From Mesonia aquimarina (GTDB taxonomy: Bacteria; Bacteroidota; Bacteroidia; Flavobacteriales; Flavobacteriaceae), in assembly GCF_003667275.1 (NCBI RefSeq), contig NZ_RCNV01000006.1, positions 62,001-126,000 of the forward strand: a DNA stretch of 64,000 nt. The letters are read 5' to 3'. Both the position numbers and the translations under genes were made by a program. Below the pieces are notes generated by a model, which did no database searches, was not told where the DNA came from, and saw only the letters and a program-made list of their open reading frames with translations. Of the stretch, positions 53,412 through 61,162 are shown piece by piece (position 1 is the first letter of the stretch; each line of letters starts with the position of its first letter).

Positions 53412-53741
53412 ATGGCTTCCTCAATTTTTTTTGAAAGAGTTTATGCAGTAGTTAGACAAATTCCTTACGGAAGAGTAACTAGCTACGGAGCAATAGCCAA
53501 ATCTATAGGAGCTGCCAAAAGCGCTAGAATGGTAGGTTATGCTTTGAATAATGCATCTGCTTTAGAAGATGTTCCTGCTCATCGCGTAGTAAATAGAAAA
53601 GGGATGTTAACAGGGAAGCATCATTTTTCCGGAACCAATTTAATGCAACAATTATTAGAAAATGAAGAGATTTCAATAGAAAATAATTGTATTCAAAATT
53701 TTGAAAAACACTTTTGGCAGCCACCTTTATACCAAGACTAA
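53412..53741 (+). CDS. Alkyltransferase-like protein (MGMT family, Cys-less)
   Basis: A 109-residue MGMT-fold protein. FERVYAVVRQIPYGRVTSYG and GAIAKSIGAAKSARMVGYAL form the DNA-binding helix-turn-helix with the Arg finger. The alkyl-accepting PCHRV motif reads PAHRVVNRKG, so the active Cys is Ala and no self-alkylation is possible. Known alkyltransferase-like proteins bind O6-alkylguanine and hand lesions to nucleotide excision repair. The ATG at 53412 is preferred to a TTG at 53400 overlapping the LysE-family gene. Confidence 0.92.
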   Translation: MASSIFFERVYAVVRQIPYGRVTSYGAIAKSIGAAKSARMVGYALNNASALEDVPAHRVVNRKGMLTGKHHFSGTNLMQQLLENEEISIENNCIQNFEKHFWQPPLYQD

Positions 53742-53814
53742 TTTACAATTAGTGAGGCTTTTGCTGCTATCAATAAATTCAATCAATCTCCTTCTTAATT
53801 CCGCGTCTAAGCCT

Positions 53815-53822
53815 TATATTTG
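53815..53822 (+). promoter_or_regulatory. Bacteroidota -7 element upstream of the Mrp-family gene
   Basis: TATATTTG matches TAnnTTTG exactly, 43 bases before the ATG. Confidence 0.5.
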
Positions 53823-53865
53823 CACTTTAGAATAAGTCTAAGTAAGCGAAAATATAAATTTCTAT

Positions 53866-55002
53866 ATGAAATTAGAAAAAAAGGATATCTTAAAAGCACT
53901 TGAAACCATTAGTGTATCTGGCGAAGGACAAAATATGGTAGAAAGTGGGGTAGTAAAAAATATTGTAATTTTTGGAGATGAAGTAGAGGTAGATTTGCAA
54001 TTAGCTACACCGGCGCTTCATATCAAAAAAAGAGCAGAAGTTGATGTTTTAAAAGCTATTCATAAACATGTTTATGAAAAAGCAAAAGTAAAAGTCAATA
54101 TAAAAGTAGATGCTCCTAAAAAAGATAAAGTGCAAGAAATAAAAGGGAAACCAATTCCCGGTATTAAAAATATTATTGCCGTAGCATCAGGAAAAGGAGG
54201 CGTAGGAAAATCTACAGTTACTGCTAATTTAGCGGTAAGTTTGTCAAAAATGGGTTTCAAAGTAGGGTTATTAGATGCCGATATTTACGGACCATCGGCT
54301 ACGATGATGTTCGATGTGGAAAGAGAACGTCCACTTTCTGTAAATGTTAATGGTAAATCCAAGATGAAACCTATCGAAAATTACGGTGTTAAAATTTTAT
54401 CGATCGGTTTTTTTACAAAACCTAGTCAAGCCGTAATTTGGCGAGGACCTATGGCCGCAAAGGCATTAAATCAAATGATTTTTGATGCCGATTGGGGAGA
54501 ATTAGATTTTCTATTGGTAGATCTTCCTCCGGGAACAGGAGACATTCATCTTTCTATTATGCAATCGCTTCCAATAACCGGATCAGTTATTGTTAGTACT
54601 CCGCAAAATGTAGCATTAGCTGATGCAAAAAAAGGAGTTGCTATGTTTAGACAAGAAAGCATTAACGTGCCAATTGTAGGGATTATAGAAAATATGGCTT
54701 ATTTTACACCGGCTGAATTACCGGATAATAAGTATTATATTTTTGGAGAAAAGGGCGCTAAAAATTTAGCCGAAGATTTAGAAATTCCATTTTTGGGTGA
54801 ACTGCCTTTGGTGCAAAGTATAAGAGAATCTGGAGATATTGGTCGTCCGGCAGCATTACAGGAAGATACGCCAATTTCTAATGCTTTAGAAGAAATTACT
54901 AAAAATGTGGTTCAAGAAACCGTAAATAGAAATAAAAACTTGCCACCCACCGAAGCTATAAAAATTACAACAATGGCAGGATGTAGTGCAATTAAAAAAT
55001 AA
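53866..55002 (+). CDS. Mrp/NBP35-family Fe-S cluster carrier ATPase
   Basis: A 378-residue protein with an N-terminal DUF59 domain (about 1-85) and a P-loop ATPase (IIAVASGKGGVGKSTVTANL at about 103-122). The deviant Walker A (GKGGVGKS) and DADIYGPSATMMFD are typical of the Mrp/ApbC scaffold. It ends MAGCSAIKK, retaining one Cys. It probably carries Fe-S clusters to target proteins. It is 5 bases upstream of a NifU-domain gene, which fits an Fe-S assembly unit. Confidence 0.95.
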   Translation: MKLEKKDILKALETISVSGEGQNMVESGVVKNIVIFGDEVEVDLQLATPALHIKKRAEVDVLKAIHKHVYEKAKVKVNIKVDAPKKDKVQEIKGKPIPGIKNIIAVASGKGGVGKSTVTANLAVSLSKMGFKVGLLDADIYGPSATMMFDVERERPLSVNVNGKSKMKPIENYGVKILSIGFFTKPSQAVIWRGPMAAKALNQMIFDADWGELDFLLVDLPPGTGDIHLSIMQSLPITGSVIVSTPQNVALADAKKGVAMFRQESINVPIVGIIENMAYFTPAELPDNKYYIFGEKGAKNLAEDLEIPFLGELPLVQSIRESGDIGRPAALQEDTPISNALEEITKNVVQETVNRNKNLPPTEAIKITTMAGCSAIKK

Positions 55003-55007
55003 AGCTT

Positions 55008-55259
55008 ATGGCAACAATGAGTAAAGAGTTGAGATTAAATGTAGAAAAGGCTCTGGAAGAAATAAGACCTTTTTTACGTGGCGACGGTGGAGATATTTCT
55101 TTAATAGAAATAGATGAAGAACATAACATCGTTAAAGTTCAGTTAGAAGGAGCTTGTGTAGGTTGTAGCGTTAACCAGATGACCTTAAAATCTGGTGTAG
55201 AAATGACTATAAAAAAATATGCGCCACAAATTCAAAAAGTGGTAAATATTGAAAACTAA
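55008..55259 (+). CDS. NifU C-terminal domain Fe-S scaffold protein
   Basis: An 83-residue protein consisting only of the NifU-like domain. The cluster-binding motif is GACVGCSVNQMTLKSGVEMT (CxxC). RPFLRGDGGDISLIEID is the usual N-terminal signature. It follows the Mrp gene and precedes the oxidoreductase gene by 86 bases. Confidence 0.95.
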   Translation: MATMSKELRLNVEKALEEIRPFLRGDGGDISLIEIDEEHNIVKVQLEGACVGCSVNQMTLKSGVEMTIKKYAPQIQKVVNIEN

Positions 55260-55345
55260 GTTTGTCGGCTTTCTGACAAATGTCATTGTTTAGCTACACA
55301 AATTATTTTTATTTCATTGTTGTTTTTCTAGATGAATAATTAGGT

Positions 55346-56407
55346 ATGATTAAAACAGATATATTGATAATCGGAGCAGGTCCAACAGGCTTGTTTACCG
55401 TTTTTGAAGCTGGATTATTAAAATTAAAATGTCACCTTATTGATGCTTTGCCACAACCCGGCGGTCAATGTGCAGAAATTTATCCTAAAAAACCAATTTA
55501 TGATATTCCTGCATTTCCAGAAGTTTTAGCGGGAGATTTGGTAGATAATTTAATGGAACAAATTAAGCCTTTCGAACCTGGTTTTACCTTGGGCGAGAGA
55601 GCAGAAACTATTGAAAAATTAGAAGACGATACTTTTATTGTAACCACCAATAAAGGTACAAAACATCACGCGTCTGTTGTAGCAATAGCCGGGGGATTAG
55701 GAAGTTTTGAGCCTAGAAAACCACCTATTGCTAATATTTCGAATTTTGAAGATCGAGGCGTTTCTTATATGGTTAAAGATCCTGAGGTTTATCGCGATAA
55801 AAAAGTAGTAATTGCAGGTGGTGGCGACTCAGCATTAGATTGGAGTATTTTCTTAGCTGATGTTGCTTCAAATGTAACCTTAGTTCATCGAAGAAATGAA
55901 TTTAGAGGAGCTTTAGATTCTGTTGATAAAGTAAAAGAATTGAAAGATTTAGGTAAAATTAATTTAATTACGCCTGCTGAAATTGATCAACTAAATGGTA
56001 ATGGCCATTTAGAATCTGTTCTTATCAGAAAAAATAACGAAGCTTCAGAAGAAATTAAGCTTGAAGTGGATCATTTTATACCTCTATTTGGACTCTCTCC
56101 AAAGTTAGGTCCAATTGCAGACTGGGGATTAGAGATAGAAAAAAATGCTATAAAAGTTGATAACACCTTAGATTATCAAACCAATATTCCTGGAGTTTAC
56201 GCTATTGGAGATGTAAATACTTATCCTGGTAAATTAAAGTTAATTCTTTGTGGGTTTCATGAAGCAACTTTGATGTGTCAAAGTGCATATAAACGTATTT
56301 TTCCTGATAAAAAATATGTCATGAAATATACAACAGTTGGCGGTGTAACCGGATTTGATGGTACTAAAAAGCAAGCGCCAAAAGCTATTGTAAAAGCAAT
56401 TGACTAG
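55346..56407 (+). CDS. NAD(P)/FAD ferredoxin reductase, thioredoxin-reductase-like
   Basis: A 353-residue flavoprotein of the TrxR-like ferredoxin-NADP reductase type. FAD-binding GAGPTGLFTVFEAGLL is at about 8-23, then QPGGQC, and the NADPH site VVIAGGGDSALDW. VYAIGDVNTYPGKLKLI closes the FAD site. No CxxC redox pair is present, unlike true thioredoxin reductase. The next gene is a 2Fe-2S ferredoxin whose start lies 7 bases after this stop, so the two are probably partners. Confidence 0.93.
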   Translation: MIKTDILIIGAGPTGLFTVFEAGLLKLKCHLIDALPQPGGQCAEIYPKKPIYDIPAFPEVLAGDLVDNLMEQIKPFEPGFTLGERAETIEKLEDDTFIVTTNKGTKHHASVVAIAGGLGSFEPRKPPIANISNFEDRGVSYMVKDPEVYRDKKVVIAGGGDSALDWSIFLADVASNVTLVHRRNEFRGALDSVDKVKELKDLGKINLITPAEIDQLNGNGHLESVLIRKNNEASEEIKLEVDHFIPLFGLSPKLGPIADWGLEIEKNAIKVDNTLDYQTNIPGVYAIGDVNTYPGKLKLILCGFHEATLMCQSAYKRIFPDKKYVMKYTTVGGVTGFDGTKKQAPKAIVKAID

Positions 56408-56414
56408 ATTTTTG

Positions 56415-56747
56415 ATGGAAAACGAAGTAAGCATTACAATAATAGATCGGGAAGGAGTAGAACATAAAGTTGACGCCCCAACAGATATGGCGATGAACCT
56501 AATGGAAATTGTACGTTCTTTTGAGCTTGCTCCTGAAGGTACAATAGGTGTTTGCGGCGGAATGGCGATGTGTGCTTCTTGCCAATGTTATGTTGTCTCT
56601 GGGCACGCTTTGCCTGAAATGGAGATGGATGAAGAGGCGATGTTAGCCGAAGCTTTTTATGTTGAAGATAATAGCCGCTTAGGTTGCCAAATTCCGATTA
56701 CTGAAGAGTTAGAAGGCTTGATAGTCAAATTAGCTCCTGAGTCTTAA
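56415..56747 (+). CDS. 2Fe-2S ferredoxin (adrenodoxin type)
   Basis: A 110-residue plant/vertebrate-type ferredoxin. Cluster ligands are in CGGMAMCASCQCYVVSG (CxxxxxCxxC pattern) and the fourth Cys in SRLGCQIPITEELEG, as in adrenodoxin-like isc ferredoxins. The ATG at 56415 gives a standard N-terminus; an earlier in-frame start overlaps the reductase. It probably receives electrons from the adjacent reductase for Fe-S assembly or P450-like systems. Confidence 0.93.
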   Translation: MENEVSITIIDREGVEHKVDAPTDMAMNLMEIVRSFELAPEGTIGVCGGMAMCASCQCYVVSGHALPEMEMDEEAMLAEAFYVEDNSRLGCQIPITEELEGLIVKLAPES

Positions 56748-56762
56748 AAAAAATTAATCCAT

Positions 56763-56796
56763 AAAAAGCCTCATCAACTTTTGATGAGGCTTTTTT
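56763..56796. terminator. Bidirectional terminator between ferredoxin and outer-membrane protein genes
   Basis: A 15-bp perfect stem AAAAAGCCTCATCAA/TTGATGAGGCTTTTT with a 3-base loop and T-run, lying between convergent genes. Confidence 0.9.
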
Positions 56797-56806
56797 CTGT
56801 TATTTC

Positions 56807-57847
56807 CTAAAAAGAATATTGCGCTCCTAAAGTAAACGTATAGTTATTATGGAGTTGGTATCCGTCTAATTTTTGATAAACAGGTAGAATCAATTCTGTT
56901 GCTAACCTAAGATTTTTAAAAGTTCCTTTTGAAATATAATAATTAGCTCCGGGATTAGCGTAAAAAATGAATCCGCCAGAATTATTTGTATCTGCGGTCG
57001 TAACCATCATGGGCATTAAGTTTTCATTAGCTCCTTTAATTGCGTCGGTATATTCAGCTTTACCTCGTAAAGAAAAACTTAAAGATTCTGTTGTCCTAAT
57101 AGCAACCCAAGAAGTCAACTCATATTTATTTCCTAAGGTGTAGTTATCATCGTTTTCATTTAAACGGATAAGACTTCTTGCTTGTACACCGCCAGAAAGT
57201 AATTCGTTTTGCCATAAGTATGTTAACCCTAATCGCGTACTTACAGAACCGCTACCTATTTGCATAGGGTACGGTAATAAAATTTCTTCTCCGTTAGACA
57301 TTGGTGTTTCATCTTTTTCTTCAATTGAACCAGTTGGTAACACAACACCTAATTCTGCGTGAAGGCTTTTATGATTTTTATTGAAAAACTGATACAATGC
57401 ACTTACTGAAATATCTCCAAATCCACTACTGTTCGTACTGAAGTTAGTATTCATTTGCATCATACGCATTTGAAGATCCATATCGTTACTAATGTAATTT
57501 CCCATCACCATGAACGTGAGTTTGTCTGTTGGAGCATACATCGCTCCCAGCATATGCATTTGCATAGTCATTTCTAGTGGAGCGACCATATATTGATTAA
57601 AAACTTCATCTTTAGAAACATTATCAGAGTCTAGTTTAAGACGTTTCATGCTCATATTCATAAAGCGGTACGAAAACATCCATTCTCCTTGATGGTGCAC
57701 GTGGTCACCCATTACACCAATAGGAGCGTGACCATCTGGTCTATTAGCTGTCCAATCATTTTCTGAATGATTATTAGTTGTTTTATTTTCTTGTGCAAAA
57801 GTTATGAAAGAAAGCATGATTGCACATGCTATTATTATATTTTTCAT
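56807..57847 (-). CDS. His/Met-rich outer-membrane protein, likely metal-related
   Basis: A 346-residue protein with signal KNIIIACAIMLSFITFAQ and alternating strands of a beta-barrel ending TFTLGAQYSF. The mature N-terminus is rich in His and Met (DGHAPIGVMGDHVHHQGEWM, and FMNMSMKRL, then MTMQMHMLGAMYAPTD and MRMMQMNTNFS). Such clusters often bind copper. The general shape resembles the Phenol_MetA_deg/transporter-type family. A Cys-motif protein gene lies 107 bases upstream. Metal handling is inference. Confidence 0.8.
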   Translation of the reverse strand: MKNIIIACAIMLSFITFAQENKTTNNHSENDWTANRPDGHAPIGVMGDHVHHQGEWMFSYRFMNMSMKRLKLDSDNVSKDEVFNQYMVAPLEMTMQMHMLGAMYAPTDKLTFMVMGNYISNDMDLQMRMMQMNTNFSTNSSGFGDISVSALYQFFNKNHKSLHAELGVVLPTGSIEEKDETPMSNGEEILLPYPMQIGSGSVSTRLGLTYLWQNELLSGGVQARSLIRLNENDDNYTLGNKYELTSWVAIRTTESLSFSLRGKAEYTDAIKGANENLMPMMVTTADTNNSGGFIFYANPGANYYISKGTFKNLRLATELILPVYQKLDGYQLHNNYTFTLGAQYSF

Positions 57848-57953
57848 TTAAATTATGTTTGTGTTATACTATTTTTTATCGATTAGAATCGGTATTTTTT
57901 TTCATAGCAATTTTCAATTGTATAAAATTTAATTAAAAAAAGCAGTAAAATAG

Positions 57954-58358
57954 TTAAACACTTGGGGGGTGAAAAAAAGATAAATCCGCTAAGTAATCAT
58001 ATAAATTTTTATACTGATTATTTTTAGATTTTTTGATTATGATTGGTTTTGAAGGATGCGAAAGTTCCAATACTTCGATAAAACCAATAGGATAGTTTTC
58101 TAATTGAATACGACTTGAAGGTGTTTCTGAATCCTGTTGTTTTTTTAGTTGTTGCATTAAATAACACTTTCCGTTACATTTTAAGCACGGTTTGTTTTTA
58201 TTAATACAAAGAACATTAGCTATATAATCGTAATTAATAATATATTCTAAAACAGGTTCTGCAGGCCGAAACATTGCAACCATATGTAAAAAAGTAAATG
58301 CTATTGAAGTGAATTTAGGCAATGTTTTGTTTTTTGTTAATTGCTTCTTCAATGCCAT
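57954..58358 (-). CDS. Small Cys-motif membrane protein (NKPCLKCNGKCYL type)
   Basis: A 134-residue protein with one hydrophobic N-terminal segment (FTSIAFTFLHMVAMF) and the motif LCINKNKPCLKCNGKCYLMQ, three Cys in the CxxCxxxC arrangement preceded by another Cys. I recognise this motif from uncharacterised Bacteroidota proteins near metal or redox genes. The ATG at 58358 overlaps the DUF3050 gene by 44 bases; an alternative TTG at 58322 would overlap its stop by 8. Its neighbour on the same strand is the His/Met-rich outer-membrane protein, suggesting a shared metal role. Confidence 0.7.
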   Translation of the reverse strand: MALKKQLTKNKTLPKFTSIAFTFLHMVAMFRPAEPVLEYIINYDYIANVLCINKNKPCLKCNGKCYLMQQLKKQQDSETPSSRIQLENYPIGFIEVLELSHPSKPIIIKKSKNNQYKNLYDYLADLSFFHPPSV

Positions 58359-59097
58359 TCCATAACATGATTCGCTCGTTTAAAGCTTGCGAAGAAATTT
58401 CTTCGGCTTCTTGCCATTTGTCTTCATCATTTCCACAAAGCTCTTCAACCATTTTTAAAGCCATCGGGCCGTGTTCATCTTCATCTAACTCTATATGACG
58501 ATCAAAATAATATTTGAATAAACTTAAATCTTCTTCCGGAAAATTTTGCTGAACATTTTCTATGATGGAAGAAAACATTTTAGGAATTAAATTTTCTCTT
58601 CCGTAGGTAAACGCTGCTGCAACTTGATGCGGTTTATTGCTATAAACAATATCAAAAGTAAAGCTTAAAAACTTTTTAACGCTTATTGGAAAATCACTTG
58701 AAGCAATCACTAAATAAATGTCGGTACCGTGCTCTATTTGTTGAATAAAATCTTCAATCTGATTTAATTTTGCTCCGCTTTTTTTCATAGCGTCTAAGTA
58801 CATTTCAAAATGACTTTGACGCTTACCAAAATAATTTACATCAGTTTCTTCTGCCAATACAATTTCATTAATTAAGTAACGTACTTCAGGATTGCCGACA
58901 GGATACCAAGGCAATTTTGTGTTGGTTAATGTGATTTGAAGCGCTTTTAACAACGACATAAAATCCCAAACCGCAAAAACGTGATGCTCCATAAAGATTT
59001 GTAAATCTTGTGGCGTTTTTATTTTCTTATATAATGGGTGATTTAAAAGAAGCTTACGTTGTTCTTCAGTAGCTTTTTCTAATGTAGCTAAGCGCAT
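58315..59097 (-). CDS. DUF3050 protein
   Basis: A 260-residue soluble alpha-helical protein of the DUF3050 family (heme oxygenase-like fold). The N-terminal HHVFAVWDFMSLLKALQITL with adjacent His residues and the FDRHIELDEDEHGPMALKMV segment carry conserved His/Glu residues suited to a di-metal site. Function unknown. It is followed on the same strand by the Cys-motif gene, which may be translationally coupled. Confidence 0.88.
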   Translation of the reverse strand: MRLATLEKATEEQRKLLLNHPLYKKIKTPQDLQIFMEHHVFAVWDFMSLLKALQITLTNTKLPWYPVGNPEVRYLINEIVLAEETDVNYFGKRQSHFEMYLDAMKKSGAKLNQIEDFIQQIEHGTDIYLVIASSDFPISVKKFLSFTFDIVYSNKPHQVAAAFTYGRENLIPKMFSSIIENVQQNFPEEDLSLFKYYFDRHIELDEDEHGPMALKMVEELCGNDEDKWQEAEEISSQALNERIMLWNGIEEAINKKQNIA

Positions 59098-59287
59098 TTA
59101 TTTTTTTTTGCAAAAATAGCATCTAAGACTGGTAAACTAAAGTAATATTTAAAATTTAACGCTTTCATAAGTCAAAAAAAACCGGAGATATATAATTCAA
59201 TTCTTAACTTTATATATGCTTTGCAATATACTCATATTTTATTCAAAAAAATCGGTAGATTATTTACGGGTAGAAGGTGTTTTTCCT

Positions 59288-59380
59288 ATGAAAAAAGTGA
59301 AGCTAAAAAAAAGCTGTTGCGAAAAATATAAAAAGGGCAAACGCTGTAAACGCTGCCCTTGCTTTGATCTTGATTTTTAA
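59288..59380 (+). CDS. Micro-ORF encoding a 30-residue Cys-rich basic protein
   Basis: Encodes MKKVKLKKSCCEKYKKGKRC then KRCPCFDLDF. Five Cys in 30 residues (CC, C, CPC) with Lys/Arg-rich spacing could bind zinc or fold as a knot. It resembles tiny Cys-rich proteins I have seen in Flavobacteriaceae. An upstream in-frame ATG at 59216 would make 54 residues, but MLCNILIFYS is less plausible. It is convergent with the acyl-CoA dehydrogenase gene, 1 base away. Confidence 0.55.
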   Translation: MKKVKLKKSCCEKYKKGKRCKRCPCFDLDF

Positions 59381-59381
59381 T

Positions 59382-60560
59382 TTATTTAAACGCAGGGATT
59401 CCCGTAATATCTGCTCCGGTAATCAGTAAATGAATATCGTGCGTTCCCTCGTAAGTAATTACACTTTCTAAATTCATCATATGGCGCATAATACTATATT
59501 CACCAGTAATTCCCATTCCTCCTAAAATTTGTCTTGCTTCACGGGCAATATTTATAGCCATATCAACATTATTTCGTTTTGCCATCGATATTTGAGCGGT
59601 AGTTGCTTTTCCTTCATTTTTTAGTTGACCCAAACGGAAAGCTAGTAATTGGGCTTTGGTAATTTCAGTAATCATTTCAGCTAGTTTTTTTTGCTGAAGT
59701 TGATAGCCTGCAATCGGTTTATCAAACTGAATGCGTTCTTTTGCATAACGTAGCGCTGTATCATAACAATCCATCGCAGCGCCAATTGCACCCCAAGAAA
59801 TACCATAGCGTGCAGAATCTAAACAACCAAGTGGCGCGCCGAGTCCGCTTTTATTAGGTAGTAAATTATCTTTAGGAACTTTTACATCTTGAAAAATTAA
59901 TTCGCCTGTGGCTGATGCTCGTAACGACCATTTATTGTGAGTTTCTGGTGTTGTGAAGCCTTCCATGCCGCGCTCTACTAATAAGCCGTGAATTCTGCCT
60001 TCTTCATTTTTTGCCCAAACTACGGCAACATCACAAAAAGGAGAATTAGAAATCCACATTTTGGCGCCATTCAGTAAATAATGATCGCCTTTATCTTTAA
60101 AATTGGTGGTCATCCCACTTGGATTTGAACCGTGATCAGGTTCAGTTAACCCAAAACTTCCCATCCATTCTCCGGTAGCTAATTTTGGTAAGAATTTTTT
60201 ACGCTGTTCTTCGGTTCCATATTTCCAAATAGGATACATTACCAAAGAAGATTGAACCGAAGCAGTAGAGCGAACTCCGCTATCTCCACGTTCTATTTCT
60301 TGCATAATTAATCCGTAAGAAATTTGATCGAGTCCGGCGCCGCCATATTCTTGTGGAATATAGGGTCCAAAAGCACCAATCTCTGCAAGTCCGCTAATAA
60401 TTGATTTAGGAAACTCTGCCTTTTGTGCAGCTTCTTCAATAATGGGAGAAATTTCACGTTTTACCCAATCGCGAGCTGCATTACGAACCATTTTGTGTTC
60501 GTCTGAAAGTAAATCGTCTATGTTATAATAATCTGGAGCTTGAAATAAGTCGGTTTTCAT
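59382..60560 (-). CDS. Glutaryl-CoA dehydrogenase-like acyl-CoA dehydrogenase
   Basis: A 392-residue FAD enzyme. RSTASVQSSLVMYPIWKYGT and the catalytic Glu in VITYEGTHDIHLLI mark it as the glutaryl-CoA dehydrogenase branch, which forms crotonyl-CoA in lysine and tryptophan breakdown. GAKMWISNSP, MGSFGLTEPDHGSN and RQILGGMGITGEY are usual domain motifs. The ATG at 60560 is preferred to a TTG five codons upstream. A saccharopine-dehydrogenase-like enzyme elsewhere in the window would fit the same lysine pathway. Confidence 0.93.
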   Translation of the reverse strand: MKTDLFQAPDYYNIDDLLSDEHKMVRNAARDWVKREISPIIEEAAQKAEFPKSIISGLAEIGAFGPYIPQEYGGAGLDQISYGLIMQEIERGDSGVRSTASVQSSLVMYPIWKYGTEEQRKKFLPKLATGEWMGSFGLTEPDHGSNPSGMTTNFKDKGDHYLLNGAKMWISNSPFCDVAVVWAKNEEGRIHGLLVERGMEGFTTPETHNKWSLRASATGELIFQDVKVPKDNLLPNKSGLGAPLGCLDSARYGISWGAIGAAMDCYDTALRYAKERIQFDKPIAGYQLQQKKLAEMITEITKAQLLAFRLGQLKNEGKATTAQISMAKRNNVDMAINIAREARQILGGMGITGEYSIMRHMMNLESVITYEGTHDIHLLITGADITGIPAFK

Positions 60561-60757
60561 AAAGTAAGTTTTCAAAAAAATGGTTAAGTAAAGTTAAGGA
60601 AAGGTATTAGAGTTGGCAATTCATTTTGAAAATTTTCAGAAAAACATTTCGTAGATAAAAAAGGACTTTAATCAAATATTTGCGAAATAATTATTATAGT
60701 GGTTTAATATGTGATAATTTAACATTGATTTTGTTTAATTTTTATCAAAATAAAATT

Positions 60758-61162
60758 ATGAAAATGCCCCAAGGAGAAAGAATAACTAATAGAAAATTGA
60801 TGAACAGCTTGCGAAAAACATACATGGAACATCCGGAATATCCCGGTTTTAGTGCCATGATAGATTCGCTATCTTTTTTTGAATTTAAAAATGACATCGA
60901 AAAATTTACAGATCAACAGCTAGAATTTTTTCAAGGTGATTTTATAGCAGACGTGTTGCTAGAAGATGATTACCGATTGGTCTTTGGAATGAAAAAAAAT
61001 CGGGTCATAAAATTTACAACTGCCGAAGGAAAAAAGTATAAGTTACCGCTGCAAGAATTTCAACAAAAATGGAGTGGATTGGTCATAAAATTAAACACCG
61101 TAGAATCTAACAGTTATATTACCCGTATTAAAAATAATTTTTTGCGTTTTTGGGCTATTTAA
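60758..61162 (+). CDS. Degenerate C39-peptidase-like domain protein
   Basis: A 134-residue soluble protein. MEHPEYPGFSAMIDSLSFFE resembles the HPDYPSLLSI-type segment that follows the catalytic Cys in C39 domains, and YKLPLQEFQQKWSGLVIKL resembles their closing strand (eFxxxWtG). The N-terminal catalytic Cys motif is absent and the His position reads DDYRLVF, so it cannot be an active peptidase. It may be a binding-only C39-like domain. A longer TTG start at 60680 lies on a promoter-like AAATATTTG and is rejected. It is convergent with a CPBP protease gene, overlapping by 8 bases. Confidence 0.72.
   Translation: MKMPQGERITNRKLMNSLRKTYMEHPEYPGFSAMIDSLSFFEFKNDIEKFTDQQLEFFQGDFIADVLLEDDYRLVFGMKKNRVIKFTTAEGKKYKLPLQEFQQKWSGLVIKLNTVESNSYITRIKNNFLRFWAI

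Noticed and set aside
57848-57953. Possible terminator hairpin with CGATTAGAATCG between the Cys-motif and His/Met-rich genes
   Set aside because: The stem is only about five pairs and the T-run lies on the wrong side for the minus-strand genes.
59216-59380. 54-codon version of the micro Cys-rich ORF
   Set aside because: The added N-terminus (MLCNILIFYS...) overlaps a promoter-like TATATATGCTTTG stretch and adds nothing like the rest; the 30-codon version is more likely.
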